Assembly (NCBI GenBank): GCA_035297145.1
Contig: DATGZN010000027.1
Span: forward strand, 139,619-203,618
DNA length: 64,000 nt
Source of the DNA: QHXW01 sp035297145
Lineage (GTDB): Bacteria; Acidobacteriota; Terriglobia; Bryobacterales; Bryobacteraceae
Direction: 5' to 3'
The notes beneath the pieces are model-generated. The model ran no database searches. It saw nothing but the letters and a program-made list of their open reading frames with translations, and was not told where the DNA came from. Position 1 is the stretch's first letter. Each line of letters starts with the position of its first letter. Both the position numbers and the translations under genes were made by a program. Shown here piece by piece: positions 35,886 to 44,465 of the stretch.

Positions 35886-36598
35886 GCGTCAAGACCCTTC
35901 AGATTGACGGCAAGATGGTCACCAGCCCTGAGGGTGAATCGATCTTCACGGTCGCTTGGGAGAACGGCATCCACATTCCCCGCCTCTGCCACATAGGCGG
36001 AATTTCCGACGTTGGCGCGTGCCGGCTTTGCCTGGTGGAAGTGGAAGGACAGCGGCGGCTGCAAGCCTCCTGTCTGACTCCCGTCCAGGAAGGCATGGTG
36101 GTGCGCACTGATACCGATAAGCTGCGCGCGCACCGCAAACTGATCGTCGAGCTGTTGATGGCCGAGCGCAATCACGTGTGCGCGGTCTGCGTCGCCAACG
36201 GCGCCTGCGAGTTGCAGGATCTGGCGATGCGTCTGGGAGTCGATCACCTGCGCGTGCGCTACCGCTTTCCGTCGCTGCCGGTGGATCTGACTCACGAGCG
36301 CTTCGGCATGGATCATAACCGCTGCATCCTCTGCACGCGCTGTGTGCGCGTCTGCGATGAAGTCGAAGGCGCCCACACTTGGGATGTGGCCGGGCGCGGC
36401 GCCGGATGCCGCGTGATCACCGATCTGGGCCAGCCTTGGGGCCAGTCGGACTCCTGCACGAGCTGCGGCAAGTGCGTGCAAGTCTGCCCAACGGGCGCCC
36501 TGTTCTCCAAGGGCAAAACAGTTGGGGAGATGGAGAAGGATCGCGGTTTCCTCAAGTACATCGTCACCGCGCGGGAGAAAGGCCAGTGGATCGGATGA
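35882..36598 (+). CDS. hoxU: NAD-coupled [NiFe] hydrogenase, HoxU (iron-sulfur diaphorase subunit)
   Basis: The ATG within the overlap ATGA gives 238 residues. Plant-type [2Fe-2S] ligands are C36, C47, C50 and C64. The His-Cys [4Fe-4S] site is H98, C100, C103 and C109 (order RNHVCAVC). Two ferredoxin-like [4Fe-4S] sites follow: C148-C158 (CILCTRCVRVC) and C192-C202 (CTSCGKCVQVC). This pattern carries electrons between HoxF and the hydrogenase module. All expected ligands are present. The ATGA overlaps with hoxF and hoxY show coupling. Confidence 0.95.
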   Translation: MSVKTLQIDGKMVTSPEGESIFTVAWENGIHIPRLCHIGGISDVGACRLCLVEVEGQRRLQASCLTPVQEGMVVRTDTDKLRAHRKLIVELLMAERNHVCAVCVANGACELQDLAMRLGVDHLRVRYRFPSLPVDLTHERFGMDHNRCILCTRCVRVCDEVEGAHTWDVAGRGAGCRVITDLGQPWGQSDSCTSCGKCVQVCPTGALFSKGKTVGEMEKDRGFLKYIVTAREKGQWIG

Positions 36599-37128
36599 GC
36601 GCAAAACCTCGGCTGGCAACCGTCTGGCTGGGCGGTTGCTCCGGCTGTCACATGTCGTTTCTGGATCTGGACGAGCGCCTGATCGATCTGGCCGGCAAAG
36701 TGGAACTCGTCGCCTCGCCCATCACCGACTACAAAGATTTTCCCCACGCCGACATTACTCTCGTCGAAGGCGCGGTGGCCAATGAGGAGCACTTGGCGCA
36801 TGTACGAGAAGTGCGCCAAAAAACGAGGATACTGGTCTCGTTCGGCGATTGCGCCATCACCGGCAACGTGACTGCTATGCGCAACGCCTTCGGCGTGGAC
36901 GACGTGCTCAACCGCGCATATCGCGAAACATCGGCGGTTGTTGTGGGCATCCCTTCAGGCAATTACGCCGTGCCCAAGCTGTTGGCGCGCGTGCGGCCGG
37001 TGCATGAGCTGGTGCACGTGGATTACTACTTGCCCGGTTGCCCACCGCCCGCCGATGCCATCTGGCAGGTCGTTGTGGATCTGCTCGAAGGGCGCGAGCC
37101 TGTAGGCGACGTACGGAGGTTCGGCTAA
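36595..37128 (+). CDS. hoxY: NAD-coupled [NiFe] hydrogenase small subunit HoxY
   Basis: The 177-residue small subunit lacks the Tat signal of exported hydrogenases, consistent with a cytosolic enzyme. The proximal [4Fe-4S] ligands appear as C15 and C18 (GGCSGC), C86 (GDC) and C149 (LPGC). It lies between HoxU and HoxH in the electron path. The start overlaps the hoxU stop (ATGA) and its stop shares a base with the hoxH start, typical of a hydrogenase operon. The family matches group 3d in length and cluster number. Confidence 0.94.
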   Translation: MSAKPRLATVWLGGCSGCHMSFLDLDERLIDLAGKVELVASPITDYKDFPHADITLVEGAVANEEHLAHVREVRQKTRILVSFGDCAITGNVTAMRNAFGVDDVLNRAYRETSAVVVGIPSGNYAVPKLLARVRPVHELVHVDYYLPGCPPPADAIWQVVVDLLEGREPVGDVRRFG

Positions 37129-38552
37129 TGCCCGAGCGCATCGTCATTCATCCTGTAACTCGAATCGAAGGCCACGCGAAGATCTCGATCTACGTCGATG
37201 CGGCCGGCGAGGTCGAATCCGCCCAGTTCCACGTCACCGAGTTTCGCGGTTTCGAAAAGATCTGCGAGGGCCGTCCTTTTCACGAAATGCCGGGGTTGAT
37301 GTCGCGCGTCTGCGGCATCTGCCCCGTTAGTCACGTAATCGCCAGCTCCAAAGCAGGCGATGGTTTGCTGGGTGTCGACCCGCCGCTCGCGGCCGTGCTA
37401 CAGCGCCGCTTGCTGAACTACGCGCAGGTGCTGCAATCGCACGCGCTCAGCTTTTTCCACCTGTCGTCGCCGGACTTGCTCCTCGGCCTGGATTCTCCGC
37501 CAGAGAAGCGCAATATTTTCGGCCTGGTCGAGCGCGAACCGGATTTCATTCGCCGCGGTATTCGCCTCCGGCAGTTCGGCCAGCGCGTGATCGAGCTCGC
37601 CGGCGGCAAGCGCGTCCATCCCGTCTGGGGCGCGCCCGGTGGCGTGTTGCAGCCGCTCTCCAAAGAAGCTCGCGACGAGATGGCAGGATGGATCACGGAA
37701 TCAATCGATTCTGTCCAGATGGCTATCGGCCGCCTGAAATCGCTGCTCGATTCGTTGCACGAAGAGATCCAGCACCTCGGCAACTTCCCATCGCTATTTC
37801 TCGGCACTGTAAATTCCGACGGCGGCCTGGAATATTACGATGGCGTGATCCGCATCGTGGATAGCGAAGGCAACATCGTTGCCGACCGGCTCGATCCGCA
37901 GCGCTACAACACTTTCATCGAGGAAGCCAGCGAAGAGTGGACCTTCGTGAAGTTCGCGTACTACAAGCCGCTCGGCTATCCCGGAGGCAAGTATCGCGTA
38001 GGTCCCTTGGCGCGGCTGAATGTTGCGCAACATGCGGGCACCCCGCGCGCCGATCGTGAGATGCGCGAGTTCAAGCAGCGATCGCGCGGCGCCGTCTGCG
38101 AATCTTTCCACTATCACCTCGCCCGCCTCATCGAGATGCTGCATTCCGTAGAACGTATCGAAGAACTTCTGAATGATCCCGAACTGCTAGGTGAAGACGT
38201 GCGGGCGCGCGCGCTGCCCAATCGAAAAGAAGCCGTGGGATCGTGCGAGGCGCCCCGCGGCACCCTGTTCCATCACTATACGGTCGATCACGATGGCACC
38301 ATGCTCAAGGCCAACCTGTTGATCGCCACCGGGCAGAACAATCAGGCGATGAACATGGCCGTCGAGCAGGCCGCGCGGCGTTTCGTACGTCCTGGCCAAC
38401 TCAGCGAGGGCATGCTCAACCGCGTGGAAGCCGCCATCCGCTGCTTTGACCCGTGCCTTTCCTGTTCCACTCACGCCATCGGCCAGATGCCGCTGATCGT
38501 CGAACTTCGCGATAAAAGCGGCCGCGTACTCGAGCGCATCGAGCGGAGCTAG
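37128..38552 (+). CDS. hoxH: NAD-coupled [NiFe] hydrogenase large subunit HoxH
   Basis: The 474-residue large subunit contains both active-site cysteine pairs: C62 and C65 in VCGIC (L1), and C443 and C446 in DPCLSC (L2). His449 ends the mature chain. A 25-residue tail follows (starting AIGQMPLIVEL), to be removed by the HoxW endopeptidase after nickel insertion. The missing N-terminal signal and the HoxFUY partners identify a group 3d-like bidirectional enzyme (H2 + NAD). The reading frame overlaps hoxY by one base. Nickel-insertion (Hyp) genes are not in this window. Confidence 0.95.
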   Translation: MPERIVIHPVTRIEGHAKISIYVDAAGEVESAQFHVTEFRGFEKICEGRPFHEMPGLMSRVCGICPVSHVIASSKAGDGLLGVDPPLAAVLQRRLLNYAQVLQSHALSFFHLSSPDLLLGLDSPPEKRNIFGLVEREPDFIRRGIRLRQFGQRVIELAGGKRVHPVWGAPGGVLQPLSKEARDEMAGWITESIDSVQMAIGRLKSLLDSLHEEIQHLGNFPSLFLGTVNSDGGLEYYDGVIRIVDSEGNIVADRLDPQRYNTFIEEASEEWTFVKFAYYKPLGYPGGKYRVGPLARLNVAQHAGTPRADREMREFKQRSRGAVCESFHYHLARLIEMLHSVERIEELLNDPELLGEDVRARALPNRKEAVGSCEAPRGTLFHHYTVDHDGTMLKANLLIATGQNNQAMNMAVEQAARRFVRPGQLSEGMLNRVEAAIRCFDPCLSCSTHAIGQMPLIVELRDKSGRVLERIERS

Positions 38553-38553
38553 C

Positions 38554-38988
38554 GTGCGCGCGTTAGTCGTCGCGATCGGCAATCGGCTGCGCGCCGACGA
38601 CGGTGTTGCCCACCGCGTTGCGGACTTGCTCACGGGTGTGGCGCCTCGGCGTGTACATCAACTTACGCCCGAACTTGCAGCCGAAATGCAGGACGCGGAC
38701 ACGGTGATCTTCCTCGACGCCGATCCGAAAGCCGACGGACCATCTTTGGAAAGAATCGACCGCTCCGTTGAAACTGCCGGTTCTCTCTCCCATTCGATGA
38801 CTCCCGAGACACTGGTCGCGATGGCCTCGCGCCTTTACGGGTTCCACGGTGAAGCCTGGACCTGCCGCCTGTACGCACGCGACTTCAGTCCCAGCACCGA
38901 GATATCACCCGAGGCCGCGTCGCACTTAGAAAAAGCGGCCCAGCTCGTACAGCAACTACTGGAGGCGCGATGCACGAGTCCTCGCTAA
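38554..38988 (+). CDS. hoxW: Hydrogenase maturation protease HoxW
   Basis: The 144-residue protein starts at a GTG one base after the hoxH stop. The family motif AIGNRLRADDG near residues 7-17 shows the metal-site acid (Asp16), and SLSHSMTP supplies a histidine. The endopeptidase cleaves the HoxH tail after His449 once nickel is bound. Its position at the operon end is usual for hox. The C-terminus (ISPEAASHLEKAAQLVQQLLE) is helical. Confidence 0.92.
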   Translation: MRALVVAIGNRLRADDGVAHRVADLLTGVAPRRVHQLTPELAAEMQDADTVIFLDADPKADGPSLERIDRSVETAGSLSHSMTPETLVAMASRLYGFHGEAWTCRLYARDFSPSTEISPEAASHLEKAAQLVQQLLEARCTSPR

Positions 38989-39025
38989 TACCCGGGCTGA
39001 TCGCGAAAAATTGGAACAGTCAGTA

Positions 39026-39047
39026 GGACAGGCATTCCTGCCTGTCC
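39026..39047. repeat. Perfect 8-bp inverted repeat between hoxW and tldD
   Basis: GGACAGGC and GCCTGTCC flank the 6-base loop ATTCCT. There is no T-run after it, so it is not a standard intrinsic terminator. The sequence is of the type seen as scattered extragenic palindromes in these genomes. It may help end the hox transcript. Confidence 0.75.
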
Positions 39048-39113
39048 AAACTCAGCCCTGTGGCGGCTTTTCTCTGACCTCCCGCCCCCGCAAATGCTAC
39101 CCTCAAAATATCC

Positions 39114-40544
39114 ATGAGTTTTTCGGAGTCCTTTTTCTCCTCGCGCTTTGCCATCACTCGCGGTGATCTCGAATCCTACATCTCCGAAGCTCTCTCCCAG
39201 GGCGGCGACTACGCCGATCTCTACTTCGAGTATCTCTCCACCAGCCAGATCAGCATCGATGAATCTATCGTCAAGAGTGCCACGCAAGGTGTCTCGCTCG
39301 GCGTCGGCGTCCGCGTCATTGCGGGCGAGCGCACCGGTTACGCCTACAGCGACGATCTGAGCCCCGAGAAAATCCGTCAGGCCGCGCACGTGGCGGCATG
39401 TATCGCCGCCGGTCCAGCGAAAGTAGAGAAAACACCGCTCGAAGAAGGTCGCAAGCGAAATCTGTACCCCGTGCTGACAGCTCCCCACGAAACTGCGTTC
39501 CTCGAACGCATGGACCTCATAAAGCGCGCCGATGCCGCAGCCCGAGGTTATGATCCGCGCATCTTCCAGGTCCAGGCGACCTACGCCGATAGCTTGCGCC
39601 ACGTGATGGTCGCCACCAGCGCCGGCGTCCTGAGTTTCGACCGGCAACCGCTCGCACGCATGGGCGTGGCGGCGCTGGCCCGGCAGAACGGCAGCGCTCC
39701 GCAACGCGGATATGCGGGCGGCGGCGGGCGTGTCGAGTTGTCGTTCTTTCTCGAAGAAAAGACGCCCGAGCATTTTGCGCGCGAGGCGGCGCGGCAGGCG
39801 ATTGTCCAGCTCGATGCCGTGGATGCTCCCGCTGGCGAAACCACCGTGGTGCTCGGCCCTGGTTGGCCCGGCATCCTGCTCCACGAAGCCGTTGGGCACG
39901 GTCTCGAAGCAGACTTCAATCGCAAGAAAGTTTCGGCCTTCAGCGGTCGCATCGGCCAGCAGGTGGCCAGCCCGCTGTGTACGGTAATCGATGACGGCAC
40001 CATTCGCAACCGCCGCGGGTCACTAAACGTCGACGACGAAGGCAATCCCACGCAGCGCAACGTGCTCATCGAAAATGGCATTCTGCGCGGTTATTTGCAG
40101 GATGCGCTTTCCAGCCGCATTCTGCGCGCGTCTCCCACCGGCAACGGCCGCCGCGAAAGCTACGAGCACATCCCCATGCCCCGCATGACCAACACCTTCA
40201 TGCTGGCCGGTGAGAGCGATCCCGCGGATATCATCCGCTCGGTTCCCAAGGGAATTTACTGCGCGAATTTCGGCGGCGGCCAGGTCGATATCACCAGCGG
40301 CAATTTTGTTTTCGCCGCTTCCGAAAGCTACCTGATCGAAGACGGCAAGCTCACGCGCGCGGTGCGCAACGCCACGCTCATCGGCAACGGTCCGGAGGCG
40401 CTGCGTTACGTCAGCATGGTTGGCAACGACTTGCAGCTCGATGAAGGCATCGGCATCTGCGGCAAGGAAGGGCAAAGCGTGCCTGTAGGCGTCGGCATTC
40501 CCACGCTCAAGATCGATCGCATGACCGTGGGGGGCACCGCTTGA
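39114..40544 (+). CDS. tldD: TldD family metalloprotease
   Basis: The 476-residue cytosolic protein contains the metal-binding HEAVGH motif (His257, Glu258, His262). The late GVGVGIPT-type core and VSLGVGVRVIAGERTGYA near the N-terminus fit TldD. TldD and TldE form a hollow heterodimer that degrades short or unfolded peptides and trims RiPP precursors and antitoxins. The stop codon overlaps the tldE start. No precursor peptide is evident nearby. Confidence 0.95.
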   Translation: MSFSESFFSSRFAITRGDLESYISEALSQGGDYADLYFEYLSTSQISIDESIVKSATQGVSLGVGVRVIAGERTGYAYSDDLSPEKIRQAAHVAACIAAGPAKVEKTPLEEGRKRNLYPVLTAPHETAFLERMDLIKRADAAARGYDPRIFQVQATYADSLRHVMVATSAGVLSFDRQPLARMGVAALARQNGSAPQRGYAGGGGRVELSFFLEEKTPEHFAREAARQAIVQLDAVDAPAGETTVVLGPGWPGILLHEAVGHGLEADFNRKKVSAFSGRIGQQVASPLCTVIDDGTIRNRRGSLNVDDEGNPTQRNVLIENGILRGYLQDALSSRILRASPTGNGRRESYEHIPMPRMTNTFMLAGESDPADIIRSVPKGIYCANFGGGQVDITSGNFVFAASESYLIEDGKLTRAVRNATLIGNGPEALRYVSMVGNDLQLDEGIGICGKEGQSVPVGVGIPTLKIDRMTVGGTA

Positions 40545-41893
40545 GCCAGAACCATCTCGCTGAGCTGGCACAGCAAACAGTGAAACAGGCGCTCGAACGT
40601 GGCGCGAGCGATGCCGAGTGCACCATCCGGGAAGGCAACGAGTTCTCCGTGAACGTGCGCATGCGCGAGGTCGAAAGCCTGAAACAGGCGGGCTCGCGTA
40701 CTGCGGGATTGCGTGCCCTTAGAGGCAAACGCGCTGGCTCGGCCTATACATCCGACCTCTCGGCTGAGGGGATCGAGCGCATGGTGGCATCCGCGCTCGA
40801 GCTGGCCGCCATCACCGGCGAAGATCCCCACGCCGGCATTCCCGAGCCCGGTGAATTGGGCGCGATCTCCGCCGACTTGCAGCTTTACTGCTCCGACGTC
40901 GAGCGTATAGAAACGGCGGTCAAGATTGATCTCGCGCGAGCGGCGGAAGCCGCTGCTCTCGATGCCGACCCACGCATCACCAACTCCGAGGGTGGCTCTT
41001 TCGATTCGCGCACAGGCCGGCGTGTGTTCGCCAATTCTCGCGCATTCGTTGGTGAGTATCGTTCGAGCTATTGCTCGCTGGCCGCGGTGCCGGTGGCGCG
41101 CGAGGGTGACTCCATGGAGCGCGATTACTGGGTATCCATGGCGCGCAGCTTCGCCGGCCTCGAGCCTGCGGCGCACGTCGGCCGTGTAGCTGCCGATCGT
41201 GTTCTACGCCGCTTGGGCGCGCGCAAAGTCAAAACGCAGCGCGTCCCAGTAGTATTTGAGCCGCGCACCGCGCGCAGTCTGCTGTCTAACGTCTTCGAAG
41301 CGGTGCACGGCGAATCGATCTACCGCCATGCCTCTTTTCTGGCGGGCAGATTGGGAGAAAAGGTTGCGACTGAAGCGCTAACTGTGATCGATGATGGCAC
41401 CATCCCCGGTTTGTTCGGCAGCTCGCCTTTCGATGATGAGGGCGTTCCCTCCCGCCTCACCGCGGTCATTGAGCGTGGGGTACTGAAAAGCTACCTGCTG
41501 AACACGTATACCGCACGCAAGCTCGGCATGAAAACCACCGGCAACGCATCGCGCGGGGTCTCGGGCAATACTGGCATCGGGCACGGAAATCTTTTCATCG
41601 AGCCTGGCGAGCGTTCACCCGGCGAGATTATTGCAAGAATCGCAGATGGGCTGTATGTGACCGAGCTGATCGGCTCCGGCGTGAACATCGTCACTGGTGA
41701 CTACTCGCGCGGCGCCGCCGGACTGTGGATTCGCAATGGCGAGTTCGCGTTTCCCGTCTCCGAGGTTACAATCGCTGGAAATTTGAATAAGATGTTGATG
41801 GATATGGAAGCGATTGGATCGGACTTGGAGTTTCGCGGCTCCACTGCCGCCCCTACGCTGCTGATCCGGGAGATGACCGTTGGCGGCCGGTAA
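40541..41893 (+). CDS. tldE: TldE/PmbA family protein
   Basis: The 450-residue partner of TldD begins at a TTG that overlaps the tldD stop (TTGAG). It lacks the HExxxH metal motif, as expected for TldE. Structural signatures include TAGLRALRGKRAGSAYTSD and GNTGIGHGNLFIEPGE near the C-terminus. It provides the inactive half of the heterodimer and shapes the chamber. The stop overlaps the TTG start of the next gene by 14 bases, which indicates a coupled three-gene operon. Confidence 0.93.
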   Translation: MSQNHLAELAQQTVKQALERGASDAECTIREGNEFSVNVRMREVESLKQAGSRTAGLRALRGKRAGSAYTSDLSAEGIERMVASALELAAITGEDPHAGIPEPGELGAISADLQLYCSDVERIETAVKIDLARAAEAAALDADPRITNSEGGSFDSRTGRRVFANSRAFVGEYRSSYCSLAAVPVAREGDSMERDYWVSMARSFAGLEPAAHVGRVAADRVLRRLGARKVKTQRVPVVFEPRTARSLLSNVFEAVHGESIYRHASFLAGRLGEKVATEALTVIDDGTIPGLFGSSPFDDEGVPSRLTAVIERGVLKSYLLNTYTARKLGMKTTGNASRGVSGNTGIGHGNLFIEPGERSPGEIIARIADGLYVTELIGSGVNIVTGDYSRGAAGLWIRNGEFAFPVSEVTIAGNLNKMLMDMEAIGSDLEFRGSTAAPTLLIREMTVGGR

Positions 41894-42368
41894 ACGAGTA
41901 ACCAAAACTGCAGAGACGAGTTTTTCGATACCGATCCCGGTCATCGTGGGCGCCATCGTCGTGATCCTCGGCTTCAGTGCGTGGACCGGCTACAACTACT
42001 GGGCAGCCAAACATCCGCCCACTCCGCTCGTTCTGACCGCGGAAGCCAAGCAGTACGTCCACAACCTGCAATTGAGCGAAGTCGACATGAAGGCCGCCGA
42101 AAGCTACATGAAGCAGCAGGTGGTCGAGATCACCGGCAAGATCACCAACAACGGCCCGCGCAGCGTGAACGTGGTCGAGATCAACTGCGTGTTCTACGAC
42201 GCCTACGGGCAACTCGTGCTGCGCGAACGCGTCCCAATAATCGGCCGCCGCACCGGCCCCCTTGCCCCCGGCCAAACCAAGAACTTCCGCCTGGCCTTCG
42301 ACACTATCCCCGAAAGCTGGAACCAAGCCCTGCCGCAATTAGTGATCGCGCAGATCGTGTTCGGGTGA
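41880..42368 (+). CDS. Membrane-anchored FxLYD-like domain protein
   Basis: The 162-residue protein starts at a TTG inside the last codons of tldE. A helix (about residues 18-38, PIPVIVGAIVVILGFSAWTGY) anchors it, and a single periplasmic beta domain follows (EITGKITNNGPRSVNVVEI, GPLAPGQTKNFRLAFDTIP). That domain matches the FxLYD / DUF2393-like fold. The overlap suggests it is translated with TldDE, but I know no functional link. Confidence 0.75.
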   Translation: MAAGKRVTKTAETSFSIPIPVIVGAIVVILGFSAWTGYNYWAAKHPPTPLVLTAEAKQYVHNLQLSEVDMKAAESYMKQQVVEITGKITNNGPRSVNVVEINCVFYDAYGQLVLRERVPIIGRRTGPLAPGQTKNFRLAFDTIPESWNQALPQLVIAQIVFG

Positions 42369-42496
42369 CATACGCCGAATTCGGGGACTGCCGTCCAGGG
42401 TGCACACGCCGCAACCTGAATTGCCTTGGCCCGCCCTTCGAGATCCCACGCCCTCATTTTCATCCTCGGTGGTGGGGACCAGATTCCATAACGCTG

Positions 42497-43846
42497 CTAC
42501 TTCCCAATACAAAACGTCGAAAAAATCCGGTTCAGAATATCGTCCGCAGTAGTCGCCCCCGTAATCGCATCGATGGGCCGCAGCGCTCCGTACAAATCGA
42601 GCAGCAGCATCTCATGCGGAATCTTGTCGGCAACCGCACCGCGCGCTTTGGCCAAATAGCCCAGCGATTCGCGCAACAACTGCTCATGCCGCAAGCTGGT
42701 GATGAAGCCCGTCTCCTGCTCCGCCACACCCCCTGGCGCGATGGCCTCGAATATCGCGTCGCGTAAACCCTCGATTCCCGCTCCCGTCAATGCCGAAACC
42801 GCGATCGCCCCTTCCGGCGGCGCCTGAGCCGCCAGATCCGACTTGTTCCCCACGACCAGCGCGCGCCCCTGCGACTTGGCGCGTTCCATCAGCTCGCGAT
42901 CCTCCGATTTGACGGCGCCCGACAGGTCCACCACAACCAACGTCAGATCCGCATCCGCCATGGCCTGGAAACTGCGCTCGATGCCCAGCGTCTCAACCAA
43001 TCCCTCAGCCGTCCGGATTCCCGCGGTATCTACAAGCTTCACCGGGATGCCGCGAATCGTCGCCACCTCGGAGACCAGATCGCGCGTGGTACCGGGGATG
43101 TCGGTGACAATGGCGCGATCCTGTTCGAGCAGCCGGTTGAACAAACTGCTCTTGCCGACGTTCGGCCGGCCAACGATGGCCAAGGTAAAGCCCGCATGCA
43201 CGATCTTTCCGAAAGCGAAACTTGCCGCCAGCCGCTCAATGGCGCGCTCGATGGGATCGAGCCGGTGCAGAATTTCTTCCGCCGATGCCACACTGACATC
43301 GTCTTCCGCAAAATCGATGCCCGCTTCGAGTAACGAGATCAACTCGAGCAACTGCTCTTTGACTGGCGCGATCCGCCGCGAGACCGAGCCTTCGATCTGT
43401 TGCGCCGCAATGCGCGCCTGGTAGAGCGTGGTCGCTTCGATGAGATCGCGGACCGCCTCAGCCTGCGGCAGATCGATGCGCCCGTTGAGATACGCGCGCA
43501 ACGTGAACTCGCCGGGCTCGGCCGGACGCGCGCCCTGCGCCATCACGCGCTCCACGCAATAACGCAGCACCGCGGGCGAACCGTGGCACGCAATCTCAAT
43601 TACGTCGTCGGCAGTATATGAACGCGGCCGCGCGAAGAACGTGACCACAACCTGGTCAACCAAGCGGCCCTGTTCGTCGGCAAGCTCGGCGAGCGCTGCA
43701 GTCCAGGGTTGCCAGGAGTGCCCGCGCGGCAATCGCAGGATCTGAGCCGCAATTGCCGTCGCGTCCGTCCCGGAGATCCGCACCACTCCCAGGCCTCCAC
43801 GGCCCGGCGGCGTGGAAATCGCGACGATCGTGTCGTTTAGGTCCAA
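42497..43846 (-). CDS. mnmE: tRNA modification GTPase MnmE
   Basis: The 449-residue enzyme has an N-terminal folate-binding domain, a helical domain and a Ras-like G domain with GRPNVGKSSLFN, DTAG and NKSD. It ends in the functional FCIGK motif, whose cysteine is required. With MnmG it installs 5-carboxymethylaminomethyl uridine at the wobble position of tRNA. The position after jag in the rpmH-to-mnmE block is conserved. MnmG is not in the window. Confidence 0.96.
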   Translation of the reverse strand: MDLNDTIVAISTPPGRGGLGVVRISGTDATAIAAQILRLPRGHSWQPWTAALAELADEQGRLVDQVVVTFFARPRSYTADDVIEIACHGSPAVLRYCVERVMAQGARPAEPGEFTLRAYLNGRIDLPQAEAVRDLIEATTLYQARIAAQQIEGSVSRRIAPVKEQLLELISLLEAGIDFAEDDVSVASAEEILHRLDPIERAIERLAASFAFGKIVHAGFTLAIVGRPNVGKSSLFNRLLEQDRAIVTDIPGTTRDLVSEVATIRGIPVKLVDTAGIRTAEGLVETLGIERSFQAMADADLTLVVVDLSGAVKSEDRELMERAKSQGRALVVGNKSDLAAQAPPEGAIAVSALTGAGIEGLRDAIFEAIAPGGVAEQETGFITSLRHEQLLRESLGYLAKARGAVADKIPHEMLLLDLYGALRPIDAITGATTADDILNRIFSTFCIGK

Positions 43847-43859
43847 TTTGCGCGGCGGA

Positions 43860-44465
43860 TCAGCGCCGGCCGCGGGGGCTTGGAGCGCGAGGACGGCGAT
43901 CCCGCTCGCGCTCTCGTGGTCGACCGGCGTTCGGATACGCGGGCGGGGGCGCTTCCGGCAGGCTGGCCATGCCTGCGGGATAGATCACCACCTGGCGGTA
44001 CCCGCCGTGCCCCGTACTTTCACTGCGCAGCTCCGTCTCGTTCCGCATCGCGAGGTGGATCACACGGCGTTCCCGGCTATTCATGGGATTGAACTTGAAC
44101 GGCTGTCCCGTGCGCTTCACTTTTTCAGCCGCCGCCGCCGCGCTCATGCGCAGCTCTTCGATGCGCAAAGCCCGGTAATCCTGTGCATCGAACGAGATGC
44201 GCGAGTGGTCGTCGGAGGAGATGTGCAGCGCCTCCATCGTGATGTACTCCAGCGCCAGTAACAGTTCTGCTTTGTTGCCGAGCAGGAGATCCACATCCTG
44301 GCCGGAAAATCGCACCACAACTTCCGGGTTCTCGAAATCCGGGTTGGCCGATTCGCCTTCGGCAGCCTCGTATTTCACCTGGAAGCCCGCCTGCGCGAGG
44401 AGCGGCTTCAGGAATTGATCGATCTTCGGTGTCACCGAGTCGACGGTGTATTTTTTCTCGCTCAC
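43860..44465 (-). CDS. jag: Jag / KhpB-like RNA-binding protein (KH and R3H)
   Basis: The 201-residue protein has a KH-like region (about 50-115, VDLLLGNKAELLLALEYI) and a C-terminal R3H domain with RRVIHLAMRNETELRSES. A basic, Pro/Arg-rich tail ends it (RPRERERDRRPRAPSPRGRR). The classical N-terminal Jag domain is short. It is commonly linked to YidC and cell-division or envelope control. Its start overlaps the yidC stop (ATGA), and it lies 13 bases before mnmE. Confidence 0.9.
   Translation of the reverse strand: MSEKKYTVDSVTPKIDQFLKPLLAQAGFQVKYEAAEGESANPDFENPEVVVRFSGQDVDLLLGNKAELLLALEYITMEALHISSDDHSRISFDAQDYRALRIEELRMSAAAAAEKVKRTGQPFKFNPMNSRERRVIHLAMRNETELRSESTGHGGYRQVVIYPAGMASLPEAPPPAYPNAGRPRERERDRRPRAPSPRGRR

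Noticed and set aside
39026..39047. Intrinsic terminator after hoxW
   Set aside because: The stem is good, but no T-run follows on either strand. I list it as an extragenic repeat.
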